Source: an uncultured Curtobacterium sp.
Lineage (GTDB): Bacteria > Actinomycetota > Actinomycetes > Actinomycetales > Microbacteriaceae
Direction of reading: 5' to 3'
Assembly (NCBI GenBank): GCA_913778205.1
Contig: CAJYUW010000033.1
Location: 1 to 37,861, forward strand
Length of the DNA: 37,861 bases
Numbering within the stretch: position 1 is the stretch's first letter; each line of letters begins with the position of its first letter. Below, one piece after another: positions 1 through 7,287 of the stretch. Below the pieces are notes generated by a model. That model was not told the origin of the DNA, ran no database searches, and saw only the letters and a program-made list of their open reading frames with translations. The position numbers and the translations under genes were made by a program.

Positions 1-216
1 GCGCCCGACGACCACATCGTCGAGGTCCTCGCCGGGCTCGAGGCGCACCTCGCGTCGCGGCCCGAGCTGTCCGGCAGCACGGTGATCTACGGCGGCAGCG
101 CCGGACCGGGACTCCTCACCCGCGGGCGGGGGCGGATCGGTGGGCTGTTCCTCGGACGGTTCGCGCACGACCCGGCCGCGATCGCGACCGTCCTCGACGA
201 GGTCGGGACCGTCTAG
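1..216 (+). CDS. triosephosphate isomerase family protein, C-terminal part (5' end outside the window)
   Basis: Reading frame 1 is open from the first base to a TAG at 214-216, giving 71 residues. It contains YGGSAGPG followed by LFLGRFAHD, which matches the C-terminal phosphate-binding end of triosephosphate isomerases (YGGS, then a loop and a small LxG motif). The family interconverts dihydroxyacetone phosphate and glyceraldehyde 3-phosphate in the cytosol. The catalytic Lys, His and Glu lie upstream of the window and cannot be checked. The divergent loop (GPGLLTRGRGRIGG) suggests a secondary TIM-like paralogue rather than the main glycolytic enzyme; that is inference. It converges tail to tail with the response regulator and the two stop codons overlap. 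Confidence 0.75.
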   Translation, partial: APDDHIVEVLAGLEAHLASRPELSGSTVIYGGSAGPGLLTRGRGRIGGLFLGRFAHDPAAIATVLDEVGTV

Positions 217-935
217 CCGTCGTCGCGCGCGCCGGCGAGCCCGTGGTCGTGGGCGTAGACGACGAGCTGCACACGGTCGCGGAGCCTCAGCTTGCCGAGG
301 ATGCTCGAGATCTGCGACTTCACCGTCGACTCCGTGACGAACTCCTTCGCCGCGATCTCCGCGTTCGACAGCCCGCGCGACGCCCACCCGAACACGATCC
401 GCTCCCGGTCGGACAGCGTCTGGAACTCCTGCGGCTGTGGCTTCGGCGCCCGCTCGACGTCGGCGCCGAACAGCTGGGCGAGGTCGTTCGGCGCGATCAC
501 GGAGCTGCCCTCGTGCACGGCGCGGATGGCCGCGAACAGGAACGGCGGGGTCGTGTCCTTGAGCAGGAAGCCGCTGGCGCCGAGCCGGATCGCCGTGGCC
601 GCCGCCGGGTCGAGGCCGAACGTCGTGAGCACGATCACGCGGGGGACCGGCCCCGGGAGTGCGCCGGAGAAGAGCTGGCGGACGGTCTCGACGCCGTCCA
701 TCCCGGCCATCCGCATGTCGAGCAGCACGACGTCCGGACGGGTGCTCGGGATCGCGGCGAGGGCCTCAGTGCCGTCCGACGCCTCACCCACCACGACGAT
801 GTCGTCCTGCGCGTCGAGCACGACGCGGAGCCCTGCCCGGAAGAGCGCCTGGTCGTCGACCAGCAGGACCCGGATCGCCGCGGTCGTGGCGGGTTGCCCG
901 GCGGCGTCGGACGGCTGGTCGGTCGTGTCGGTCAT
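213..935 (-). CDS. LuxR-family (NarL-type) response regulator
   Basis: 240 residues: an N-terminal receiver domain (about 20-145) and a C-terminal LuxR helix-turn-helix (about 170-235). The acidic pair is in VLLVDDQ (25-29), the phosphoacceptor is Asp73 in LLDMRMAGMDG, and the switch Lys is in FLLKD. The HTH reads LSDRERIVF...GLSNAEIAA...VTESTVKSQISSIL. It is the DNA-binding partner of the kinase encoded immediately upstream; the kinase stop and this ATG share bases (ATGA overlap at 932-935), so the two are translationally coupled and very probably a cognate pair. The N terminus carries about 20 extra residues before the receiver. The input signal is not visible. Confidence 0.93.
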   Translation of the reverse strand: MTDTTDQPSDAAGQPATTAAIRVLLVDDQALFRAGLRVVLDAQDDIVVVGEASDGTEALAAIPSTRPDVVLLDMRMAGMDGVETVRQLFSGALPGPVPRVIVLTTFGLDPAAATAIRLGASGFLLKDTTPPFLFAAIRAVHEGSSVIAPNDLAQLFGADVERAPKPQPQEFQTLSDRERIVFGWASRGLSNAEIAAKEFVTESTVKSQISSILGKLRLRDRVQLVVYAHDHGLAGARDDG

Positions 936-2140
936 CGGTGGTTCCCCCCTGGGATGTCGATCGGGATGCGTGCACGGGCGATGAAGACGTCGTCGAGGAC
1001 CGCCGCGTCGAACGAGCCGTCCAGCGCGGCGAGCCGGGAGCGCATCCCGTCGACGCCACGACCGGATCCCCCGGTGGCGCCCCCGCCGACGACGTTCTCG
1101 ACCTCGAGCACGAGGTCCGCGGAGCGCCAGGTCTCCCGGACGGTGACGGGCATGCCCGGAGCGCCGTGGCGGAGCGCGTTCGTGAGCATCTCCTGCAGCA
1201 CGCGACGGGCGGCGGTGCCGGCGTCGGGGCCGAACGTGCGCGGGACGCCGCGGACGGCGTGCTCCACGGTGACCCCGGCGTCGCGGATGCCCTGCACGAT
1301 CTCGTCGAGCGTCGCGGGACCGGCGTCACCGGTGCCGTCGATCTGGCCGAGGACCTGCCGGACCTCCATGAGCGAACTGCGCGCAGTGCTGGCGATCGTC
1401 GCGCTGACCTCGCGCACCCGGGCCTCGTCGGCCAGGAACGGCACGGAGTCGGCCTGGGCGATGATCACCGCGAGGGAGTGCCCGACGACGTCGTGCACGT
1501 CGCGTGCGATCGCGGCTCGGATCCGCTCGGACTCCGCGACGTCGATCGCCCGGGTCGCGGTCGCCTCGGCCTCCGTCGCCACGGCCTCGGCGCGGGAGCG
1601 GGCCTCCTCGGCGTGGGCACGGCGCTCCGACTCGCGGTCGCGGGAGCGGAACGCCCGGACCGCGAGCCCACCCGCCCAGACCGCGAGGAGCGCCGCGGCC
1701 GGCGCCGCCATCGCGAGGAACGCCTGGTCGCGCGGACCGTTCACGAGCACCGCGAACCGGAAGCCCGTGACCGTCAGGTAGAGGGTCGCCCCGATCCCGG
1801 CGAAGAACGCGAGCAGCCCGGAGAGCACCACCTCGGCGCGGGACCCGACGATCGCCGCGGTGCCGATGACGACGAAGATCGCGAGGTCCACGAGGGACGG
1901 CCGTTCGCCGCCGGCGACCTGGACGAAGCCGAGCGCGACGATGAGGAGCATCCCGATCGACGGGGAGATCCGTCGGACGGCGATCGCCCCCGAGGCGGCG
2001 ACGACGGCGGGGACGCTCGCGTGCTCGAGCCCGAGGTCGACCGGTGCGAGGAACGCGAGCGCCGCGACGACCGCCCAGACCACGTCGACGACGATCGAGC
2101 GCGTGGCGAGCGGTCGGATGAACGTGCGCCCTTCCGTCAC
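932..2140 (-). CDS. membrane sensor histidine kinase (HisKA_3 type)
   Basis: 402 residues from a GTG at 2140. About 140 hydrophobic residues form five or six membrane helices with little extracellular sequence, followed by a coiled segment (about 165-205), a HisKA_3 dimerisation motif with phosphoacceptor His216 in RDVHDVVGHSL, and an HATPase_c domain (LTNALRHG N-box; GRGVDGMRSR G-box). Such kinases autophosphorylate and pass phosphate to NarL-type regulators, here the overlapping 213-935 gene. Start choice: the frame stays open to 2449, and a GTG at 2293 overlaps the stop of a small upstream frame, but 2140 has a GAGGAT hexamer 7 nt upstream, as in other leaderless genes here, and puts the first helix at the usual place. 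The extra sequence 2141-2293 is a 21/24-bp repeat encoding a Pro/Ala/Val tract. Confidence 0.88.
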   Translation of the reverse strand: MTEGRTFIRPLATRSIVVDVVWAVVAALAFLAPVDLGLEHASVPAVVAASGAIAVRRISPSIGMLLIVALGFVQVAGGERPSLVDLAIFVVIGTAAIVGSRAEVVLSGLLAFFAGIGATLYLTVTGFRFAVLVNGPRDQAFLAMAAPAAALLAVWAGGLAVRAFRSRDRESERRAHAEEARSRAEAVATEAEATATRAIDVAESERIRAAIARDVHDVVGHSLAVIIAQADSVPFLADEARVREVSATIASTARSSLMEVRQVLGQIDGTGDAGPATLDEIVQGIRDAGVTVEHAVRGVPRTFGPDAGTAARRVLQEMLTNALRHGAPGMPVTVRETWRSADLVLEVENVVGGGATGGSGRGVDGMRSRLAALDGSFDAAVLDDVFIARARIPIDIPGGNHR

Positions 2141-2147
2141 GGGTCCG

Positions 2148-2153
2148 ATCCTC
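2148..2153 (-). promoter_or_regulatory. putative -10 hexamer, leaderless start of the histidine kinase
   Basis: On the minus strand the hexamer GAGGAT (in TGCGAGGAT, like an extended -10) ends 7 nt before the GTG at 2140. The same hexamer at the same distance precedes the gene at 17615. It favours 2140 over 2293 as the kinase start. Confidence 0.4.
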
Positions 2154-2161
2154 GCACGACG

Positions 2162-2289
2162 GTGTGCCGGGGCCGGCGGCACGACGGTGTCCGGGACCGG
2201 CAGCACGGCGTCCGGGACCGGCAGCACGGCGTCGGTCACCGGCGGGGCGGCCCCGTCCGGGACCGGCGGCGCGGCCGCGTCCGGGGTGG
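2162..2289. repeat. 21/24-bp imperfect tandem repeat upstream of the histidine kinase
   Basis: GTCCGGGACCGGCAGCACGG plus one C occurs twice exactly in tandem (2189-2209 and 2210-2230). Degenerate 24-bp versions follow at 2231-2254 and 2255-2278, with a weaker copy before 2189. All units are multiples of three, so if this stretch is translated it encodes VLPVPDA-like repeats without breaking the kinase frame. It resembles the tandem arrays in gene-free gaps elsewhere in the window, which argues that it is not part of the kinase. Confidence 0.7.
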
Positions 2290-2391
2290 TCACGCCATCG
2301 GTGACATCGCGACGAGCGCCCACGCGGTGACGGCGATGATCCCGGCGCAGACCGAGAGCGTGGCGATGACGTGCTTCATCGAGGAGTCCAT
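2290..2391 (-). CDS. possible 33-residue single-helix membrane peptide
   Basis: A short frame from ATG 2391 encodes MDSSMKHVIATLSVCAGIIA... followed by a hydrophobic stretch ending VAMSPMA: one transmembrane helix with a charged N-terminal edge and no cleavage site. A GAGG lies 9 nt before the ATG, and GAGGCT sits at leaderless-promoter distance (7 nt). The TGA at 2290-2292 overlaps an in-frame GTG of the kinase frame (GTGA), which would couple translation if the longer kinase form exists. It could be a small regulator of the kinase, a leader peptide or chance. No family is recognised. Confidence 0.4.
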   Translation of the reverse strand: MDSSMKHVIATLSVCAGIIAVTAWALVAMSPMA

Positions 2392-2494
2392 GCTGCCCAG
2401 CCTCGGCGGTCCCGGGCACGACGGCATCGGGCGGACGGCCGAACGGCATCCGCCCCGAGGACGAACGGTGGTCGCCCGAGGACGGACCCCCGCG

Positions 2495-3181
2495 TCAGAC
2501 GACGACCGAGCCGAGCATCCGGTGCGCGATCGAGATCGACTCGCCGCTGAGCGCCGAGAGCGGCGAGGACAGGAACGCGACGAGGTCGGCGATCTGCTGC
2601 GGGCTGGACTCGCCACCCGCGCCGTGCTGCACCTCGGACCCGGGCTCGTCGGTGACCGTCCCCGGGTTCACGACGTTCACGCTGACGCCCGACCCCGCCA
2701 GCTCGTCGGCCAGGTTCTTCGCGATGACGTTCACCGCGGTGTTCCGGAGCGATGCGGTGATGTTGCCGGAGATGTAGGCGTTCTGCCCGCTGATGACGAC
2801 GACGCGTCCGGAGCCGGCTGCGCGCTGGTGCGGCAGGACGGCGTTCGCGACGCGGAGGAAGCCCAGTGCCTTGCCGTCGATCGCCTCGGCGACCTGGTCG
2901 GGGTCGGACTTCCGTGCCGGGTCCAGCGTCCGCGCACTCGGAGCGGCGGTGACGACGAGCACGTCGATGCGGCCGTGGCGTCCGAGCACCGAGGCGAGCC
3001 CGGCGTCGACCGACTCCTGGGACGCGGTGTCCATCGGGACGCTGTCGTCGCGGTCCTCGGCGCTCCGGGACGCGACCACCACGGTGGCCCCCTCGGCCCG
3101 GAGCCGGTCGGCGACGGCGCGGCCGATGTACCCCTTCCCCCCGACGACGAGCGCGACACGATCCGAGAGCTGCAGGTCCAT
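2495..3181 (-). CDS. short-chain dehydrogenase/reductase family protein lacking the YxxxK pair
   Basis: 228 residues with a Rossmann fold: glycine motif VVGGKGYIG (12-20), a DVLVV strand near 73-77, and VNVVNPGTVTDEPG (169-181), the usual SDR VNxxxPG segment. SDRs oxidise alcohols or reduce carbonyls with NAD(P)H. The catalytic Ser position is present (VVISG, Ser131), but where Tyr and Lys should follow, 12-16 residues later, the sequence is TASLRN, with Ala143 and Asn147 in place of YxxxK. It is therefore either a non-catalytic or an atypical SDR. A TAGCGT hexamer ends 7 nt before this ATG, supporting 3181 rather than an upstream GTG at 3241. It lies downstream of the IclR gene on the same strand but has its own promoter. 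Confidence 0.85.
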   Translation of the reverse strand: MDLQLSDRVALVVGGKGYIGRAVADRLRAEGATVVVASRSAEDRDDSVPMDTASQESVDAGLASVLGRHGRIDVLVVTAAPSARTLDPARKSDPDQVAEAIDGKALGFLRVANAVLPHQRAAGSGRVVVISGQNAYISGNITASLRNTAVNVIAKNLADELAGSGVSVNVVNPGTVTDEPGSEVQHGAGGESSPQQIADLVAFLSSPLSALSGESISIAHRMLGSVVV

Positions 3182-3188
3182 GCCGGTC

Positions 3189-3194
3189 ACGCTA
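3189..3194 (-). promoter_or_regulatory. putative -10 hexamer of the SDR gene
   Basis: TAGCGT on the minus strand, ending 7 nt upstream of the ATG at 3181, with no Shine-Dalgarno sequence between. This fits a leaderless transcript. Confidence 0.45.
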
Positions 3195-3217
3195 CGCGCG
3201 CCGGTCGCGGGACGGAC

Positions 3218-3251
3218 GGGAGGCACGGTGCGGGCTGGCACCGTCCCTCCC
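3218..3251. terminator. inverted repeat downstream of the IclR gene, likely terminator (REP-like)
   Basis: Arms GGGAGGCACGGTGC (3218-3231) and GCACCGTCCCTCCC (3238-3251) pair with one mismatch around a 6-nt loop. It lies between the IclR stop and the SDR promoter, both on the minus strand, where a terminator is expected. There is no T tract, as usual in GC-rich actinobacteria. The left arm belongs to the dispersed GGGAGGC(A/G)CGG element seen elsewhere in the window, so it may be a REP copy acting as a terminator. Confidence 0.55.
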
Positions 3252-3304
3252 GTGGTCGTGACCCAGCCGTCGACGTCGACCGAGCCCGATCCTGTGCCGG
3301 CGGA

Positions 3305-3955
3305 TCAGGCGAGGAGCGGTTCGAGTCGCTCGGCGCTGCGCTGCAGGAGCGGCAGGAGGTCACCGGGCGCGTCGATGCGGGTCGCCGCTGCCGACAGGGT
3401 GAGCCCGGCCACCAGGGCGCCGTGCTCGTCGCGGACCGGGACCGCCAGGCACCCGAACCCGGATCGGAAGACACCGACCTGCCGTTCGACCGTGGTACCG
3501 CCCGCGGCGTGCAGCCGTCCCATCGCGCTCACGCTCGGATCCGCCCGGAGACTGCGCTCGTCGAGCAGCGGGAAGTCGGGGTCGACATCGACGTCGGTCA
3601 GCCCGGTCGTGTCGTACCGGGCGAGGTGCACCCCCGCTCGGACGTTCGACCGGACCTCGGCGAGCACGGACCGGACCGCGCGCGACAGCGGGGGGAGCGA
3701 CGGAGCCGCGCCGACCCCGGCGAGCTCCGCGACCTTGTGGCCCAGCGCGAAGCCGCGGAGGTCGGACAACCGGACCAGGTACTCGTCCTCGACGAGGAGC
3801 GTGATGAGCCGGTACGTGGTCGCCCGCGGCATGCCGAGGGCTTCCGACACCTGCTGCGCGGTGGTCCCCGGACCGGCGGCAGCGACGGCCTCGAGCACGG
3901 CGAAGGCGTTCTGGATCGCCTTGGGCTGCCGCGCCCGCAGACCGGGGTCACTCAC
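3305..3955 (-). CDS. IclR-family transcriptional regulator
   Basis: 216 residues: N-terminal winged helix (about 12-65; HTH in TTAQQVSEALGMPRATTYR) followed by the IclR effector domain (about 85-210; FGCLAVPVRDEHGALVAGL near the C terminus). IclR proteins bind small metabolites and usually control adjacent catabolic or transport genes. The GTG start at 3955 has GGAGG 9 nt upstream and overlaps the end of the upstream APC permease gene by 8 nt, so permease and regulator form one transcription unit. Likely targets are this operon and the divergent permease/amine-oxidase unit; repeated GAACGGG half-sites lie in the shared promoter region at 5563-5608. The effector is unknown but is probably an amine or amino acid taken up by the permeases. 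Confidence 0.9.
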   Translation of the reverse strand: MSDPGLRARQPKAIQNAFAVLEAVAAAGPGTTAQQVSEALGMPRATTYRLITLLVEDEYLVRLSDLRGFALGHKVAELAGVGAAPSLPPLSRAVRSVLAEVRSNVRAGVHLARYDTTGLTDVDVDPDFPLLDERSLRADPSVSAMGRLHAAGGTTVERQVGVFRSGFGCLAVPVRDEHGALVAGLTLSAAATRIDAPGDLLPLLQRSAERLEPLLA

Positions 3956-5498
3956 CGTCGGTCGCCTCCGTCCCACCGTCGTGTCCGTCACCTCGGTCGC
4001 CCTGGTCGCCGACCTGCAGCCTGGAGGCACCGAGCAGGTCGGCCTCGACGGGCACGTCCCACACGGCACGGCTCCGGTCCCGCCGCCAGGGACGCCTCCG
4101 GGTCGCCACCACGAAGGCGAGCAGCACCCCGGCGACCACCACGACGAAGAAGACGACCGCCGGCCACCGGTCGCTCCTCGCCTCGACAGTGGCGTAGACC
4201 GCGAGCACGCCGGTCAGGAGTGCAGCCGTCACGACGGCGACGACGACGACGCGTGCCGTCAGCTCACCGATCCGACGGAGGAACACCGGCGCCGCCACGC
4301 ACGTCAGGGCGTACGCGGAGAGGTACCCGAGCGCGGCGACCGCGAGCACCGCCTCCATGAGCGTCCACGTCGCCGCGCCCGAGACCAGCCCGACGAGGGG
4401 CACCCCGGTCAGGACCACGCTCGCGACGATGCCCGCGACGAACGGCGTGCGGAAGCGCGGGGAGGTCCGGCCGAACGCGCGGGGGAGCACGCCCTCGCGC
4501 CCCATCGCGAAGAGCACCCGGACGAGCGCGGTGGTCGATGCGATCGCGCAAGCGGCGAACGAGGCGGCGACCGCGAGGTCGAGCACCCACCCGACCCAGC
4601 CGACACCCGACGCGACGGCCAGTTCGTTCACGGGCGAGGCGCTCGTCGTGAGGTCTGCACCCATCGCCGCGAAGCCCGACTGCTGAGCCACGGCGCTGCC
4701 CAGGTAGAGGACTCCGGCGAGCAGGACGGTCCAGGAGATCGCCCGCGGGATCGTGGCGTACGGGCGACGGGCCTCGACGCCGAGCACCGAGGCGCTCTCG
4801 AAGCCGACGAAGGCGGTGACGGCGAGTGCGGTCCCGACGGAGAACGGTGCGGGCGCTGTGGGGCCGAGGGCGACGGCTCCGAGGTCCGGGAGCCCGGTGC
4901 GGTGCAGCAGGGCGATGACGAGTACGCCGATCACCACCACCGAGACCGTCTCGACGAGCAGGGTGAGGCGCGTCGACAGTCGGACGCCGACAGCGGTGAC
5001 CGCGAACACCACTGCGCCGGTGACGAGGACGACGAGCACGGTGACGAGCGCACCACCCTCCCCGAGCGGGACGAACCGGGACAGCAGGTACTCGAGGTAG
5101 TAGCCCGTGCCCGTCAACGAGAACACCGCGATGCACCCCGAGCCGAGGAGCAGCGCGGCGCCGCACACCACGCCGGCGGCCGGCCCGAGACCCAGCGACA
5201 CGTAGGTGTAGAGCGAACCCGGCCCCGCGACGCGGCGGACGAACTCGTTCACGGTGCGTCCGACCAGGAACGAGAGCGCCATCGCCGCCAGCAGCGACCA
5301 CGTCGCGCCCGGGCCGGCGACGGACGCCACGAGCACCGGGATCGTGGTCGCGGCAGCCGACGGGGCGACGGCGGAGACCGACTGCGCCAGCACGTCGACC
5401 GGTCCGACGCTGCGTCGGGAGAGCCCGTCGACCGGCGACCCCGGACCGACGCCGGGGACCCGGGGCGGCTGGGCTATCGCGCGGTCGAGTGCGGTCAC
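3948..5498 (-). CDS. APC-superfamily amino acid/amine permease
   Basis: 516 residues with about twelve transmembrane helices. The first helices carry the APC pattern (VDVLAQSVSAVAPSAAA near residues 33-49, then GPGSLYTYVSLGLGP) and the middle has the FVGFESASVLGVEA motif after helix 5. These are inner-membrane secondary transporters for amino acids or amines. The C-terminal 50 residues are hydrophilic and rich in Asp, Gly and Arg. The GTG at 5498 is preferred because a TACCGT hexamer ends exactly 6 nt upstream (leaderless); an in-frame GTG at 5573 would lie within the divergent promoter. It is followed by the overlapping IclR gene. The substrate is not determinable; the amine oxidase nearby suggests amines. 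Confidence 0.9.
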   Translation of the reverse strand: MTALDRAIAQPPRVPGVGPGSPVDGLSRRSVGPVDVLAQSVSAVAPSAAATTIPVLVASVAGPGATWSLLAAMALSFLVGRTVNEFVRRVAGPGSLYTYVSLGLGPAAGVVCGAALLLGSGCIAVFSLTGTGYYLEYLLSRFVPLGEGGALVTVLVVLVTGAVVFAVTAVGVRLSTRLTLLVETVSVVVIGVLVIALLHRTGLPDLGAVALGPTAPAPFSVGTALAVTAFVGFESASVLGVEARRPYATIPRAISWTVLLAGVLYLGSAVAQQSGFAAMGADLTTSASPVNELAVASGVGWVGWVLDLAVAASFAACAIASTTALVRVLFAMGREGVLPRAFGRTSPRFRTPFVAGIVASVVLTGVPLVGLVSGAATWTLMEAVLAVAALGYLSAYALTCVAAPVFLRRIGELTARVVVVAVVTAALLTGVLAVYATVEARSDRWPAVVFFVVVVAGVLLAFVVATRRRPWRRDRSRAVWDVPVEADLLGASRLQVGDQGDRGDGHDGGTEATDGE

Positions 5499-5504
5499 CC
5501 GGCC

Positions 5505-5510
5505 ACGGTA
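5505..5510 (-). promoter_or_regulatory. putative -10 hexamer of the minus-strand APC permease
   Basis: TACCGT on the minus strand ends 6 nt before the GTG at 5498, with no ribosome-binding sequence between. It decides the start codon. Confidence 0.45.
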
Positions 5511-5562
5511 GGACGCCCGCGTTGCCCCGGTGTGGCGGCCGTGTTTCGGGGAGGTACCCGCG

Positions 5563-5608
5563 GAACGGGACACCGAGCGCCCGTGCGTCCCGTTCGGGCG
5601 CGAACGGG
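5563..5608. promoter_or_regulatory. three GAACGGG half-sites in the divergent permease promoter, candidate IclR operator
   Basis: GAACGGGAC (5563-5571) is an exact inverted match to GTCCCGTTC (5587-5595), 15 bp apart. CCCGTTCG (5589-5596) is in turn an exact inverted match to CGAACGGG (5601-5608), 4 bp apart. Three copies of one half-site in alternating orientation between divergent transport genes, one of them in an operon with an IclR gene, is the arrangement expected of an IclR operator. Confidence 0.5.
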
Positions 5609-5693
5609 TTTCACCTCGGCGGCACGTGACCGCAACGGGGACGCGGGACCGTTGTGCCGATCCCCCTCACGTCAGCCGAACCGGAAGGCCACG

Positions 5694-7190
5694 ATGTCCA
5701 GCATCACGAAGGACCCTGCGTCACTCGGAGCGATCCCCACCCCGCACGGCCGCACCATGCGCGGCTCCCTCGGCGTCACCGCGATCGTCTTCATGGTCGT
5801 CGCGGCCGCCGCCCCGCTCACGGTCGTCGGGGGAGCCGCCCCGCTCGGCATGCTGCTCGGCAACGGCGTCGGCTTCCCGGCGCTCTACGCCGCCTCGGCC
5901 GTCGTGCTGCTGCTGTTCTCCGTCGGGCTCGCCGCGATGACCCGCCACCTGCCCCGCCCCGGTGCGTTCTTCACCTTCGTCGGGCACGGACTCGGGCGCC
6001 CGGCCGGCGCGGGGGCTGCGACGCTGGCGCTGCTCACCTACACGACGATCCAGGTCGCCGTGCACGGCTACATGGGGTACCTGCTCGGGATCACCGTCGC
6101 GGGGCTCGGTGGGCCGGACGTGCCCTGGTACGTCTGGTCGCTCGCGGTCGTCGTGCTCGTCGGGGTCCTCGGGTACCGGCACATCGACTTGTCGAGCAAG
6201 GTCCTCGGCGTCCTGCTCGTCGCCGAGGTGGGGATCGTGCTGGTCCTGGTCGCCGCCGTCGTGTCCCGGGGCGGCGCTGACGGACTCTCCCTCGCACCGT
6301 TCGCTCCGGCCCAGGTCGTGTCCGGTTCGCCGGGCGTCGGCCTGATGTTCGCGATCGCGGCGTTCATCGGCTTCGAGGCCACCGCGATCTTCCGCGACGA
6401 GGCGAAGGACCCCGACCGCACGATCCCCCGGGCGACCTACGCGGCCGTCATCGGCATCGGCGTCTTCTACACGCTCGCGTCGTGGGCGCTCGTGATGGCC
6501 TGGGGGCCGGACGGCGTGCTCGCCGAGGCGGCGAAGGACCCGGGGTCGCTCATCCTCGTGACGGCCACCCGGTACATCGGCGGCGCCGGCGAGGCGGTCC
6601 TGAACGTCCTGCTGCTGACGAGCATGTTCGCCTGCGTCCTCTCCTTCCACAACGTGATCACCCGGTACCAGCACGCGATGGCGAACGCCGCGCTGCTCCC
6701 CGGTCGACTCGGACTCGTGCACCGTCGCCACGCTTCGCCGCACACCTCCAGCGTCGTGCAGACCGTCACGGCGATCGTGCTCACCGTGCTGTTCGCCGTC
6801 CTCGGACTCGACCCCGTCCTGCAGGTGTTCAGCTGGTTCTCCGGCGTCGCCACCCTCGGCATCGCCGTGCTCATGGCGGCGACGAGTCTCGCCGTCGTCG
6901 TCTACTTCCGCCGGAACCGCGCCGACGTGCGCGTCTGGAACACCGTCGTCGCACCCCTGCTCGGCTTCGTCGGCCTGGTCGCGTCGGCCGTCCTGATCTG
7001 GGCGAACTTCCCCACCCTGGTCGGCGATGTGGACGCGGCTGGGCGCAGCGCGTTCGGCGTCGTGAGCGCCGTGCTCACGGGCCTCGTGGTGGTCGTCCCC
7101 GTGGTCGGGGTCGTCCAGGCGCTGGTCCTGCGTCGGCGGCGACGCGACCGCTACGAGCAGATGCTCGACCGCCTCGACGCGGAGCAGTGA
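5694..7190 (+). CDS. APC-superfamily amino acid/amine permease
   Basis: 498 residues with about twelve membrane helices. The start is typical of actinobacterial APC permeases: RGSLGVTAIVFMVVAAAAPL (helix 1), then GGAAPLGMLLGNGVGFPALY, with FIGFEATAIFRDEAKDPDRT after helix 5. GGAAGG lies 5 nt before the ATG, so this gene has a normal leader. It is the first gene of the plus-strand unit that continues with the copper amine oxidase (97-nt gap) and its membrane neighbour, so import of a primary amine for oxidation is the natural reading. It is distinct from the divergent minus-strand permease, so two related transporters share one control region. Confidence 0.92.
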   Translation: MSSITKDPASLGAIPTPHGRTMRGSLGVTAIVFMVVAAAAPLTVVGGAAPLGMLLGNGVGFPALYAASAVVLLLFSVGLAAMTRHLPRPGAFFTFVGHGLGRPAGAGAATLALLTYTTIQVAVHGYMGYLLGITVAGLGGPDVPWYVWSLAVVVLVGVLGYRHIDLSSKVLGVLLVAEVGIVLVLVAAVVSRGGADGLSLAPFAPAQVVSGSPGVGLMFAIAAFIGFEATAIFRDEAKDPDRTIPRATYAAVIGIGVFYTLASWALVMAWGPDGVLAEAAKDPGSLILVTATRYIGGAGEAVLNVLLLTSMFACVLSFHNVITRYQHAMANAALLPGRLGLVHRRHASPHTSSVVQTVTAIVLTVLFAVLGLDPVLQVFSWFSGVATLGIAVLMAATSLAVVVYFRRNRADVRVWNTVVAPLLGFVGLVASAVLIWANFPTLVGDVDAAGRSAFGVVSAVLTGLVVVVPVVGVVQALVLRRRRRDRYEQMLDRLDAEQ

Positions 7191-7287
7191 CCGGCACCCG
7201 ACCCGCACCACGCGACCCACCTCGTCGGCGTGAGCCGACCGACCGACCCACACCGTGCCTCCCGGCCGAACCCAAGGAACCACGCGC

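Noticed and set aside
3989..3991. Alternative GTG start for the IclR gene
   Set aside because: No ribosome-binding sequence upstream, whereas GTG 3955 has GGAGG at 9 nt.
659..4360. A 1233-codon plus-strand open frame
   Set aside because: Runs antisense to the kinase, SDR, IclR and permease genes; composition is Arg/Asp/Gly-rich with no domain. Long antisense frames are normal at this GC content.
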